A stretch of DNA of 64,000 nt from Thinopyrum elongatum. Its lineage: Eukaryota > Streptophyta > Magnoliopsida > Poales > Poaceae. The stretch is taken from assembly GCA_011799875.1 (NCBI GenBank), contig CM022302.1, positions 303,439,048 to 303,503,047 on the forward strand. The letters run 5' to 3'. Of this stretch, positions 34,274-46,185 are shown piece after piece; position 1 is the stretch's first letter, and every line of letters begins with the position of its first letter. The position numbers were made by a program, and so were the translations under genes. The notes below the pieces were generated by a model, which ran no database searches, was not told the origin of the DNA, and worked only from the letters and a program-made list of their open reading frames with translations.

Positions 34274-35402
34274 AGTGGTATCAGATTCCCAGGTTGCTCG
34301 GTGAGATTTACAGTTTTTCGTAGTTTAGATCGAGTCTGTTCTTCATACCTACAGTCCAGGAAAAAGCCAAATTTTTTTTTTAGGGTTAGTTCATCATATC
34401 CGAACCAATCTGAGCCTTTGCATAATCTTTTTAGGGTTTTTGCTTTGTTGAATTTGCGGTTGCATCGTCGTGTCAAGTTGCTGGTCTTAGCGTCTAGTTC
34501 TTTAGAGTTTTGAGTTCTGTTCACAAGTTGTCACGCCGCCGCCGCACCATCATCATCGCCCCTACCATATACCACCACAGCTTATCTGCTATTTCTCTGA
34601 GTCCATATACCACCACCGATCCGAATCCATATACCACCACCGATCCGAGTCCATATACCACCACCAATCCGAGCGCACATATACTACCGTCATATACCAT
34701 CACCAGTCCGAGTTCCACCAGATTCATCTCTGCCACCAGTCCTAGTCCGAGTCCAGTATTTATTCCTTTATTTTAGAGTTCCAGATCACGCGATACTACG
34801 AGTCGTGAACAAGTCGGATTCCCCAATTTTCGTCTACCCGCAAAGAAAAATAGTTCCAGTTTCAAAAAAAAAAAAACTAAGTCTGGAAAATTCTGGCTAG
34901 GCAGTTTTTTAGACCATTTGTAGACTTTTTCGAAAAAAAATTGTTGCGGAGCAAAAAAAAAAAAAGAGGAAAAAAAAGTGCAAAAAAAAAGAAAAAATTC
35001 AGAGTGTGCTCCTCCCTTGTTTACGTGCAGCGCCGTATTTTTGTTAGTGTTCTAGGCTCTCGTCCTAGCATGGTCTAGCCTAGGACCAGCACAGTACCGT
35101 CGTTGAGAGTTTATTCAACATTGCATCTCTGAATTGATTATTGCTGACCCTTTTTGCTACCATATCATAAGCCTTCCCAGCTCCACATACATCTACATCG
35201 TGTGTTTGACACCACCTGGCAATCGCTCTGTCCAAGCTCTGAGAGTTTTGACTACAAAGGTTGCCGATCACCACCTGCTGCTGGGTAAGAACTGGTAAGA
35301 ATTTGAGATTTGCTTGACGGATTTGTGACACCACACCACACCACCACCACTTTCTAGTAGTCTGTAGGATCATATTCTTGTCTGTTTCTATTGCTGCTAA
35401 CC
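34274..35402 (+). other. CRM internal 1 untranslated leader
   Basis: Contains a 24-bp minisatellite (CATATACCACCACCGATCCGA units, about 34597-34680) and several A-runs (34866-34995). No gene. Confidence 0.75.
34276..34289 (+). promoter_or_regulatory. CRM primer-binding site, internal 1
   Basis: TGGTATCAGATTCC lies 2 bases after LTR A. The same site follows LTR B at 40104; it is deleted after LTR C. Confidence 0.8.
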
Positions 35403-37930
35403 ATGGCAGGATCACAAGCCGACGAGATTGACTGGGAGAACATGACGAACAAGGAGTTGCATGATAAATTTCAGCAAATGATGAGTGGCCAGGTGGGAGA
35501 TGTGCTAAACAGATTTGAAGAGGCCATGGAGAAGATAGATGGCATGGAGAAGTCGTTCGAGACAAAGCTGGATAACAAGTTTAATGAATTGTTCACGCGT
35601 CTTCCCCAACCACCACCGGCTGCACCTGTCGCACCTCTGCAACGACAACAACAACGCCCCCTTCCAAATCAGTTCGGACGAGCGAAGCGTGTTCCTCTTG
35701 AGGATGGCCAAACTTCTGGTGCTGCTGTACCTACTGTTGATGCTTCTTTGGCTCCTGCTCCTGCTGCTGCTGGTGCCGAGGAGGAGCATGATTACGCGGG
35801 CGATTATGAGGATGAGTTTGATCAAAATCATAACTACGTGCAACCACCAGCACCAGGTCGTCCACATGCAAATAATCGCAATGGTAGGCCTGCACCACCA
35901 CTTCAGGTACGAGATCATGACCATCTTCCTAAATTAAAATTGAATATTCCACCATTCGAGGGTAGATATGTTCCTGATATATATCTTACTTGGGAGTTAG
36001 AAACTGAACAACGTTTTACATGTTTACAATATCCCGAGGAACGACGTGTTGCTGCTGCTGTTTGTGCTTTCACTAGTTTTGCATGTGTATGGTGGTCTGA
36101 ACATTGTAGATTATATCCTATTCCAGCTACGTGAGCTGCTTTGAAAACTGCTATGCGTACTCGTTGGGTTCCACCATATTATCAACGTGAATTACTTCAA
36201 AAATTGCAGCGCTTAAGACAGGGAAAAAATTCTGTAGAAGAATATTATCAGGAATTACAAACTGGCATGATTAGATGTGGTATTGTTGAGGAGAATGAAG
36301 CTATGCTTGCACGTTTCATGGGTGGATTAAATAGAGAGATTCAGACCATTCTAGAGTATAAGGAGTATAATAATATCACTCGTTTATTCCATCTTGCTTG
36401 TAAAGCTGAACGTGAAGTGCAGGATCGACAGGCATTGGCGCGAACTAATTTTTCTGCAGGTCGATCTTCATCATGGACACCACGTGCCTCCTCTACTCCC
36501 ACACGTCCTACTGCGGCACCACTGACTTCAGCCGCCAATTCCAACCGAGATACAAGAAAACAGGCACCACCACCACCATCTGCCAAGAGTACACCTTCTG
36601 GGCCTGCCCAGAGCTCTTCTTCATCTATGGCATCAACAGGGCACACACATGATATTATTTGTCGTCGTTGTAAGGGAAGAGGTCATTATGCGAGAGAATG
36701 CCAATCTCCGCGTATTATGATTGCTACTGAGGATGGTGGGTATGAGTCCGCTAGTGATTATGACGAGGAGACTTTGGCTCTTATTACAAGTGAAGAACAC
36801 GGTGGAGATGATTCTGATCATGAGACGCAATACATGGCTCCTGAAGACGCTGACAGGTATGAATGTTTAGTTGCTCAACGTGTTTTGAGTGTGCAGGTCA
36901 CACAAGCTGAGCAAAATCAGAGGCATAATTTGTTCCATACAAAGGGAGTTGTAAAGGAACGTTCTGTTCGCGTCATCATAGATGGAGGGAGCTGCAACAA
37001 CTTGGCTAGCATGGAGATGGTGGAGAAGCTATCTCTCACCACAAGACCACATCCACATCCTTACTATATCCAATGGTTCAACAACAGCGGCAAGGTTAAG
37101 GTAACACGTACTGTTCGTGTGCATTTTAGTATCTCTACATATGCTGATTATGTTGATTGTGATGTGGTACCCATGCAAGCATGTTCATTATTACTTGGTA
37201 GACCATGGCAATTTGATAAAAATTCTGTACACCATGGTAGAAACAATCAGTATACTCTTGTTCATAAGGATAAACATATTACTTTGCTTCCTATGACTCC
37301 TGATTCTATTTTGAAAGATGATATTAATAGAGCTAGTAAAGCAAAGCAGGAGAGAAATAAGAGTGAAAATCAGATTGTGGCAAAAGAATTTGAGCAACAA
37401 ATGAAGCCTAATAATAAACCATCTAGTGTTGCTTCTGAAATTAAATTGAAAAGTGCATGCTTACTTGCCACCAAATCTGATATTGATGAGCTAGATTTCA
37501 GCAATTCTGTTTGCTATGCTTTTGTGTGCAAAGAGGCGTTATTTTCATTCGAGGACGTGCCTTCCTCTTTGCCTCCTGCGGTCACTAACATTTTGCAGGA
37601 GTTCGCTGACGTCTTTCCACAAGACGTGCCACCGGGATTACCACCTATTCGCGGGATTGAGCATCAGATTGACTTAATTCCCGGTGCTTCGTTGCCAAAC
37701 CGTGCGCCATACCGTACCAATCCAGAGGAGACGAAGGAGATTATGCGTCAAGTACAGGAGCTGCTCGACAAAGGTTATATACGCGAATCTCTTAGTCCTT
37801 GTGCTGTTCCTATTATACTAGTGCCAAAAAAGGATGGTACGTCGCGTATGTGTGTTGATTGTAGAGGCATTAATAATATTACTATTCGTTATCGTCATCC
37901 TATTCCTAGGCTAGATGATATGCTTGATGA
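35403..37930 (+). pseudogene. CRM gag-protease-RT (N-terminal part), internal 1
   Basis: Starts at ATG 35403 (AACCATGGCAGG, the best context). Gag contains acidic and proline-rich linkers and a CCHC knuckle CRRCKGRGHYAREC (36660-36701). The protease has IIDGGSCNNLAS near 36975. RT begins with an APYRTNPEETKEIM block. A TGG-to-TGA stop lies at 36132-36134 in gag. The frame is otherwise open until a deletion after DDMLDEL (near 37933), which removes the RT palm and RNase H. Confidence 0.9.
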
Positions 37931-39346
37931 ATTGGTTTGGAGACCATCAAAGATCAATATGTGCATGATGCTGAATTTAAAGATGTATTGCAGAATTGTA
38001 AGGAAGGGAGAACATGGAACAAGTTCGTCGTTAACGATGGATTTGTGTTTCGTGCTAACAAGCTATGCATTCCAGCTAGCTCCGTTCGTCTTTTGTTGTT
38101 GCAGGAGGCGCATGGAGGAGGATTAATGGGACACTTTGGCGTGAAGAAGACGGAGGATATACTTGCTACACATTTCTTTTGGCCAAAGATGAGACGGGAT
38201 GTTGAGCGTTTTGTTGCTCGCTGCACTACATGTCAAAAAGCTAAGTCACGACTCAATCCTCATGGTTTATATATGCCTTTGCCTGTACCTAGTGTTCCTT
38301 GGGAGGATATATCTATGGACTTTGTTTTAGGTTTACCTCGAACAAAGAAGGGGAGGGATAGCATATTTGTTGTCGTGGATAGGTTCTCGAAAATGGCACA
38401 CTTTATACCATGTCATAAAAGCGATGATGCTGTTAATGTTGCTGATTTGTTCTTTCGTGAAATTATACGCTAGCATGGTCTGCCAAATACTATTGTTTCA
38501 GATCGTGATACCAAATTTCTTAGCCACTTTTGGAGATGTTTATGGGCTAAGTTGGGGACTAAACTGCTTTTTAGTACTACATGTCACCCCCAAACTGATG
38601 GACAAACTGAAGTAGTCAATAGAACATTGTCTACTATGCTTAGGGCTGTTTTGAAGAATAACAAGAAAATGTGGGAAGAATGCTTGCCTCATATTGAATT
38701 TGCTTATAATCGTTCATTGCATTCTACTACTAAGATGTGTCCTTTTGAAATTGTGTATGGTTTCCTTCCTCGTGCACCAATTGATTTGTTGCCTCTTCCA
38801 TCTTCGGAGAAGGTTAATTTTGATGCTAAACAACGTGCTGAATTGATCTTAAAAATGCATGAGTTAACTAAGGAGAACATTGAGCGTATGAATGCTAAAT
38901 ATAAACTTGCTGGAGATAAGGGTAGAAAACATGTTGTGTTTGCACCTGGAGCTCTTGTTTGGTTACATTTGCGTAAGGATAGATTTCCTGATTTGCGCAA
39001 ATCAAAGCTAATGCCACGTGCTGATGGTCCTTTTAAGGTGTTAGAGAAAATAAATGATAATGCATATAAACTTGAGCTGCCTGCAGATTTTGGGGTTAGT
39101 CCCACTTTTAACATTGCAGATCTGAAGCCTTATTTGGGTGAGGAAGATGAGCTTCCGTCGAGGACGACTTCATTTCAAGAAGGGGAGGATGATGAGGACA
39201 TCAATACCATTGTTACACCCACAACCCCTGCTTCTATACATACTGGACCAATTACTAGAGCTCGCGCACGCCAATTAAAATATCAGGTACTTTCGTTTCT
39301 TGGTAATGATTCTAAAGTTCATGAGAATACGATGCTGCCTAAATAG
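37931..39346 (+). pseudogene. CRM integrase and C-terminal extension, internal 1
   Basis: After the deletion the reading resumes in another frame ([20 protein letters not shown]), then the integrase zinc domain [10 protein letters not shown] and core MDFVLGLPR. Two nonsense changes follow: TAG 38471-38473 (TTG in internal 3) and TAG 39344-39346 inside LTR B. An integrase [11 protein letters not shown] region and the CR-motif tail are otherwise intact. Confidence 0.88.
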
Positions 39347-40101
39347 GATACATTTGTTTTGCTTACAAATGAAGGGCCTAGCTTGGACAAGAAAGAGGAA
39401 CCTTGGAGCAAGTTCAAGCATGGAGATGATGGCATGCACAAGGGGAACAAGAACGGAGTTACAAGTGATGATTTCAGGACTTTGAAGCCACCATAATGAG
39501 TGCAGGAAGCCTTGGACGAAATATACAAGATGTCACTTCATAAATTTCGTCCAGAGGCTATTATAGGTGCTGCGTCACCTTATTATTGGGCCAGGCCCAT
39601 GTAATTTCGAAATACTTGAGTATAGGCTGTTTTTTGAGTCCGTATGTGTGGGGAAACAAGAGATAGGGTTGGTTTCGGACCCCTCCTTCAAGGGCCACGA
39701 AATCCCCTCCTCTTCCTCCATATATACAGCCCTTAGGGCACCGTTTAGACTTTGGGATTTGTTTAGTTAAAAGTTAGCCATTGCAACTTCGTGTACTTCG
39801 TTTGTGTCCAACGACCAGACCAAGACCGCTTTCGGATCCCCACCTTTATCAATACTTCATCTATATTCGCAATATTCAGATTGCATTATCATATTCTTGC
39901 TTGTTCTTCGATTGCGTGCAGGAATAGACCTTCGTGGTCAGGCTGATCGTGCTTTCAGCATCGTCAGTAACCTCGGGAGATTGGTTTAGCGATTGCTAAG
40001 GCGCAACGTCGTGCACGTTTGTAGTCGGATCGTCAAAGTCGACTCCACCAAATCGATAGCTATCATCTCATCGAAAGATCGGGACACCCCCACCTCTATC
40101 A
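39189..40101 (+). repeat. CRM LTR B (divergent 3' half)
   Basis: 913 bp. The first 580 bases match A, C and D closely. From about 39765 to 40070 it differs strongly in bases and small indels, with the poly(A) signal region changed. It is preceded by the PPT AAGAAGGGGAGGA. Confidence 0.9.
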
Positions 40102-40792
40102 AGTGGTATCAGATTCCCAGGTTGCTCGGTGAGATTTACAGTTTTTCGTAGTTTAGATCGAGTCTGTTCTTCATACCTACAGTCCAGGAAAAAGCCAAAA
40201 AAAAATTAGGGTTAGTTCATCATATCCGAACCAATCTGAGCCTTTGCATAATCTTTTTAGGGTTTTTGCTTTGTTGAATTTGCGGTTGCATCGTCGTGTC
40301 AAGTTGCTGGTCTTAGCGTCTAGTTCTTTAGAGTTTCGAGTTCTGTTCACAAGTTGTCACGCCGCCGCCGCACCATCATCATCGCCCCTACCATATACCA
40401 CCACAGCTTATCTGCTATTTCTCTGAGTCCATATACCACCACCGATCCGAGTCCACATACCACCACCAATCCGAGTCCACATATACTACCGTCATATACC
40501 ATCACCAGTCCGAGTTCCACCATATTCATCTCTGCCACCAGTCCTAGTCCGAGTCCAGTATTTATTCCTTTATTTTAGAGTTCCAGATCACGCGATACTG
40601 CGAGTCGTGAACAAGTCGGATTCCCCAATTTTCGTGCTACCCGTAGAAGAAAAATAGTTCCAGTTTCAAAAAAAAAAAAACTAAGTCTGGAAAATTCTGG
40701 CTAGGCAGTTTTTAGACCATTTGTAGACTTTTTCGAAAAAAAATTGTTGCGGAGCAAAAAAAAAAAGTGCAAAAAAAGAAAAGAAAAAAAGA
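40102..40792 (+). other. CRM internal 2: PBS and leader only
   Basis: Matches 34274-34990 of internal 1 (minisatellite one unit shorter) and then stops in the A-rich tract, joining directly to LTR C. All coding sequence is deleted. Confidence 0.88.
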
Positions 40793-41714
40793 TGATGAGG
40801 ACATCAATACCATTGTTACACCCACAGCCCCTGCTTCTATACATACTGGACCGATTACTAGAGCTCGCGCACGCCAATTAAAATATCAGGTACTTTCGTT
40901 TCTTTGTAATGATTCTAAAGTTCATGAGAATATGATGCTGCCTAAATTGGATACATTTGTTTTGCTTACAAATGAAGGGCCTAGCTTGGACAAGAAAGAG
41001 GAACCTTGGAGCAAGTTCAAGCATGGAGATGATGGCATGCACAAGGGGAACAAGAACGGAGTTACAAGTGATGATTTCAGGACTTTGAAGCCACCATAAT
41101 GAGTGCAGGAAGCCTTGGACGAAATATACAAGATGTCACTTCATAAATTTCGTCCAGAGGCTATTATAGGTGCTGCGTCACCTTATTATTGGGCCAGGCC
41201 CATGTAATTTCGAAATACTTGAGTATAGGCTGTTTTTAGAGTCCGTATGTGTGGGGAACCAAGAGATAGGGTTGGTTTCGGACCCCTCCTTCAAGGGCCA
41301 CGAAATCCCCTCCTCTTCCTCCATATATACAGCCCTTAGGGCACCGTTTAGACTTTGGGTTTTGTTTAGATTAAAAGTTCGCCATAGCTGCAACTTCGCG
41401 TACTTCGTTTGTGTTCAACGACCAGACCAAGACGTCACAGAACCCCACCTTGATCAATAAAGCTTTCATCTTATATTCGCAATATCCAGATTGCAAATCT
41501 TAGTTTCTTGCTTGTTCTTCGTTTGCTTGCAGGAGATAGACCCTCGTGGTCAGGTTGATTGTGCTCCGGCGTGGTCAATAACCTCTCGGAGTTGGTTTAG
41601 CGATTGCTAAGGCGCGACGTCCTCGCACGTTCGTAGTCGGATCGTCAAAGTCTACTCCACCAAAAACGATAGCTATCATCTCATCGAAAGATCGGGACAC
41701 CCTCGCCTCTATCA
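40793..41714 (+). repeat. CRM LTR C
   Basis: 922 bp, close to D. Its end CTCTATCA is followed at once by pol sequence (TAACACGTACTG), without a PBS. Confidence 0.92.
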
Positions 41715-44700
41715 TAACACGTACTGTTCGTGTGCATTTTAGTATCTCTACATATGCTGATTATGTTGATTGTGATGTGGTACCCATGCAAGCATGTTCA
41801 TTATTACTTGGTAGACCATGGCAATTTGATAAAAATTCTGTACACCATGGTAGAAACAATCAGTATACTCTTGTTCATAAGGATAAACATATTACTTTGC
41901 TTCCTATGACTCCTGATTCTATTTTGAAAGATGATATTAATAGAGCTAGTAAAGCAAAGCAGGAGAAAAATAAGAGTGAAAATCAGATTGTGGCAAAAGA
42001 ATTTGAGCAACAAATGAAGCCTAATAATAAACCATCTAGTGTTGCTTCTGAAATTAAATTGAAAAGTGCATGCTTACTTGCCACCAAATCTGATATTGAT
42101 GAGCTAGATTTCAGCAATTCTGTTTGCTATGCTTTTGTGTGCAAAGAGGCGTTATTTTCATTCGAGGACGTGCCTTCCTCTTTGCCTCCTGTGGTCACTA
42201 ACATTTTGCAGGAGTTCGCTGACGTCTTTCCACAAGACGTGCCACCGGGATTACCACCTATTCGCGGGATTGAGCATCAGATTGACTTAATTCCCGGTGC
42301 TTCGTTGCCAAACCGTGCGCCATACCGTACCAATCCAGAGGAGACGAAGGAGATTATGCGTCAAGTACAGGAGCTGCTCGACAAAGGTTATATACGCGAA
42401 TCTCTTAGTCCTTGTGCTGTTCCTATTATACTAGTGCCAAAAAATGATGGTACGTCGCGTATGTGTGTTGATTGTAGAGGCATTAATAATATTACTATTC
42501 GTTATCGTCATCCTATTCCTAGGCTAGATGATATGCTTGATGAATTGAGTGGCTCTACAATATTCTCCAAAGTTGATTTGCGTAGTGGATACCATCAAAT
42601 TCGTATGAAATTGGGAGATGAATGAAAAACAGCATTTAAAACTAAGTTCGGTTTATATGAGTGGTTAGTCATGCCTTTTGGGTTAACTAATGCACCTAGT
42701 ACTTTCATGAGATTAATGAACGAAGTTTTACGTGCTTTCATTGGACGATTTGTGGTAGTTTACTTTGATGATATATTGATTTATAGCAGATCTTTGGAGG
42801 AACATTTGGAACATTTACGTGTTGTTTTTATTGCTCTGTGTGATGCACGTTTGTTTGGTAACCTTGGGAAGTGCACCTTTTGCACCGACCGAGTATCTTT
42901 TCTTGGCTATGTTGTTACTCCACAGGGAATTGAAGTTGATAAAGCCAAGATTGAAGCTATTGAGAGTTGGCCGCAACCCAAAATGGTCACACAAGTGAGG
43001 AGTTTCCTTGGCCTCGCTGGTTTCTATAGGCGTTTTGTGAGAGATTTCAGTACCATTGCTGCACCTCTCAACGAGCTTACAAAGAAGGATGTGCCTTTTG
43101 TTTGGGGTACCGCACAGGAAGAAGCCTTCACGGTGTTGAAAGATAAGTTAACACATGCTCCTTTACTCCAACTTCCTGATTTTAATAAGACTTTTGAGCT
43201 TGAATGTGATGCTAGTGGAATTGGATTAGGAGGTGTGTTATTACAAGATGGCAAACCTGTTGCATACTTTTCTGAAAAATTGAGTGGGCCTAGTCTGAAT
43301 TACTCTACTTATGATAAGGAATTATATGCTCTTGTTCGGACTTTGGAAACATGGCTACATTATTTATGGCCCAAAGAATTTGTTATTCATTCTGATCATG
43401 AACTTTTGAAACATATTAAAAGTCAAGCCAAACTGAACCGTAGACATGCTAAATGGGTTGAATTCATTGAGACTTTCCCTTATGTCATTAAACACAAGAA
43501 GGGTAAAGAAAATGTTATTGCTGATGCATTGTCTCGTCGTTATACTATGCTTTCACAACTTGACTTTAAAATATTTGGTTTGGAGACCATCAAAGATCAA
43601 TATGTGCATGATGCTGAATTTAAAGATGTATTGCAGAATTGTAAAGAAGGGAGAACATGGAACAAGTTCGTCGTTAACGATGAATTTGTGTTTCGTGCTA
43701 ACAAGCTATGCATTCCAGCTAGCTCCGTTCGTCTTTTGTTGTTGCAGGAGGCGCATGGAGGAGGATTAATGGGACACTTTGGCGTAAAGAAGACGGAGGA
43801 TGTACTTGCTACACATTTCTTTTGGCCAAAGATGAGACGGGATGTTGAGCGCTTTGTTGCTCGCTGCACTACATGTCAAAAAGCTAAGTCACGACTCAAT
43901 CCTCATGGTTTATATATGCCTTTGCCTGTACCTAGTGTTCCATGGGAGGATATATCTATGGACTTTGTTTTGGGTTTACCTCGAACAAAGAAGGGGAGGG
44001 ATAGCATATTTGTTGTCGTGGATAGGTTCTCGAAAATGGCACACTTTATACCATGTCATAAAAGCGATGATGCTGTTAATGTTGCTGATTTGTTCTTTCG
44101 TGAAATTATACGCTTGCATGGTGTGCCAAATACTATTGTTTCAGATCGTGATACTAAATTTCTTAGCCACTTTTGGAGATGTTTATGGTCTAAGTTGGGG
44201 ACTAAACTGCTTTTTAGTACTACATGTCACCCCCAAACTGATGGACAAACTGAAGTAGTCAATAGAACATTGTCTACTATGCTTAGGGCTGTTTTGAAGA
44301 ATAACAAGAAAATGTGGGAAGAATGCTTGCCTCATATTGAATTTGCTTATAATCGTTCATTGCATTCTACTACTAAGATGTGTCCTTTTGAAATTGTGTA
44401 TGGTTTCCTTCCTCGTGCACCAATTGATTTGTTGCCTCTTCCATCTTCGGAGAAGGTTAATTTTGATGCTAAACAACGTGCTGAATTGATCTTAAAAATG
44501 CATGAGTTAACTAAGGAGAACATTGAGCGTATGAATGCTAAATATAAACTTGCTGGAGATAAGGGTAGAAAACATGTTGTGTTTGCACCTGGAGCTCTTG
44601 TTTGGTTACATTTGCGTAAGGATAGATTTCCTGATTTGCGCAAATCAAAGCTAATGCCACGTGCTGATGGTCCTTTTAAGGTGTTAGAGAAAATAAATGA

Positions 44701-45139
44701 TAATGCATATAAACTTGAGCTGCCTGCAGATTTTGGGGTTAGTCCCACTTTTAACATTGCAGATCTGAAGCCTTATTTGGGTGAGGAAGATGAGCTTCCG
44801 TCGAGGACGACTTCATTTCAAGAAGGGGAGGATGATGAGGACATCAATACCATTGTTACACCCACAACCCCTGCTTCTATACATACTGGACCAATTACTA
44901 GAGCTCGCGCACGCCAATTAAATTATCAGGTACTTTCGTTTCTTGGTAATGATTCTAAAGTTCATGAGAATATGATGCTGCCTAAATTGGATACATTTGT
45001 TTTGCTTACAAATGAAGGCCCTAGCTTGGACAAGAAAGAGGAACCTTGGAGCAAGTTCAAGCATGGAGATGATGGCATGCACAAGGGGAACAAGAACGGA
45101 GTTACAAGTGATGATTTCAGGACTTTGAAGCCACCATAA
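41715..45139 (+). pseudogene. CRM pol, internal 3 (protease end, RT, RNase H, integrase, CR motif)
   Basis: The first in-frame ATG is 41732. One frame runs to TAA at 45137-45139, interrupted only by TGA at 42623-42625 in RT (a Trp codon in the family). RT palm YFDD is at 42761-42772. RNase H has [14 protein letters not shown] and ADALSRRY. The integrase has Asp 43961, Asp 44144 and Glu 44252 (35 residues between the last two), an [17 protein letters not shown] zinc region and a [11 protein letters not shown] stretch. The last ~100 codons (from 44833) lie in LTR D. It lacks gag and most of protease. Confidence 0.93.
44821..44832 (+). promoter_or_regulatory. CRM polypurine tract
   Basis: AGAAGGGGAGGA immediately precedes LTR D. 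It is coding sequence at the same time (FQEGED). Confidence 0.75.
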
Positions 45140-45754
45140 TGAGTGCAGGAAGCCTTGGACGAAATATACAAGATGTCACTTCATAAATTTCGTCCAGAGG
45201 CTATTATAGGTGCTGCGTCACCTTATTATTGGGCCAGGCCCATGTAATTTCGAAATACTTGAATATAGGCTGTTTTTAGAGTCCGTATGTGTGGGGAAAC
45301 AAGAGATAGGGTTGGTTTCGGACCCCTCCTTCAAGGGCCACGAAATCCCCTCCTCTTCCTCCATATATACAGCCCTTAGGGCACCGTTTAGACTTTGGGT
45401 TTTGTTTAGATTAAAAGTTCGCCATAGCTGCAACTTCGCGTACTTCGTTTGTGTTCAACGACCAGACCAAGACGTCACAGAACCCCACCTCGATCAATAA
45501 AGCTTTCATCTTATATTCGCAATATCCAGATTGCAAATCTTAGTTTCTTGCTTGTTCTTCGTTTGCTTGCAAGAGATAGACCCTCGGGGTCAGGTTGATT
45601 GTGCTCCGGCGTGGTCAATAACCTCTCGGAGTTGGTTTAGCGATTGCTAAGGCGCGACGTCCTCGCACGTTCGTAGTCGGATCGTCAAAGTCTACTCCAC
45701 CAAAAACGATAGATATCATCTCATCGAAAGATCGGGACACCCTCGCCTCTATCA
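44833..45754 (+). repeat. CRM LTR D
   Basis: 922 bp, ends CTCTATCA at 45754, followed by the TSD ATGGC. In the first 165 bases it differs from LTR A at 4 positions. Confidence 0.93.
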
Positions 45755-46185
45755 ATGGCCGTGTGGGCGGCATGGTCGCCGGGGTGTGGCGTTCGGTGGC
45801 GGTGAGTTTTGGCCGGGGTGAAAACTTGTTCTATCTTCGGACGGACCGGCGGCGGCGAAGCTCGTTCCCTTCTTGAAGGCGTCGTCACGGCTCTCATTGC
45901 CCATCGTGCTGCTCCGGGGGAAACTCTGATCCTCGGATTGGGCGGTGGCAGCGCTCCGGTGTCGTATCCTTCCTGAAGGCGCCGCCTTGGAGCCCACGGT
46001 TCGTCATATGCGGCTTCATCTCTTCGTGGTGGTAGTGCTAGGGGTGGTGTTGCCGCACTCAGCGCCTATGTATCATGCTTTGGGTGTGTGCGTGTGTTGT
46101 GGTGGCGTGCGTTTGTACTGGGTTGTTGGGATCGTGCTTTATATATAAAGCGGGGCGAAAACATTTTTCGGTAAACTACCAATAT

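Larger units (their letters stand above)
33348..45754 (+). mobile_element. Array of CRM (centromeric-type) gypsy copies: 4 LTRs, 3 partial internal regions
   Basis: Order: LTR A 33348-34273, internal 1 34274-39188, LTR B 39189-40101, internal 2 40102-40792, LTR C 40793-41714, internal 3 41715-44832, LTR D 44833-45754. Only the outer pair A/D has a TSD (ATGGC), so the array grew at one insertion site by recombination. Internal 1 lacks RT palm to RNase H, internal 2 keeps only PBS and leader, internal 3 lacks PBS to protease. A C-terminal pol part lies inside the LTR, with [14 protein letters not shown] matching the CR motif of the CRM clade. It resembles Cereba/Quinta/CRW of Triticeae; the exact family is not verified. 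Confidence 0.9.
31959..46172 (+). mobile_element. GC-rich non-LTR-type retroposon (31959-33347 plus 45760-46172), split by the CRM array
   Basis: About 1.8 kb of very GC-rich sequence begins after the 13-bp TSD. It is interrupted at ATGGC by the CRM array and ends GGGGCGAAAACATTTTTCGG at 46171, shortly after a TATATATAAAGCGGGG tail. The variable-length 13-bp TSD and the lack of TIRs or LTRs argue for target-primed retroposition (LINE- or SINE-like). No reverse transcriptase is readable. Long minus-strand frames here (up to 384 codons at 31927-33081) are low-complexity by-products of GC content. Confidence 0.65.

Noticed and set aside
35080..35565. 161-codon minus-strand ORF at the CRM leader/gag start
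   Set aside because: Overlaps the real gag start on the other strand and has no recognisable domain.
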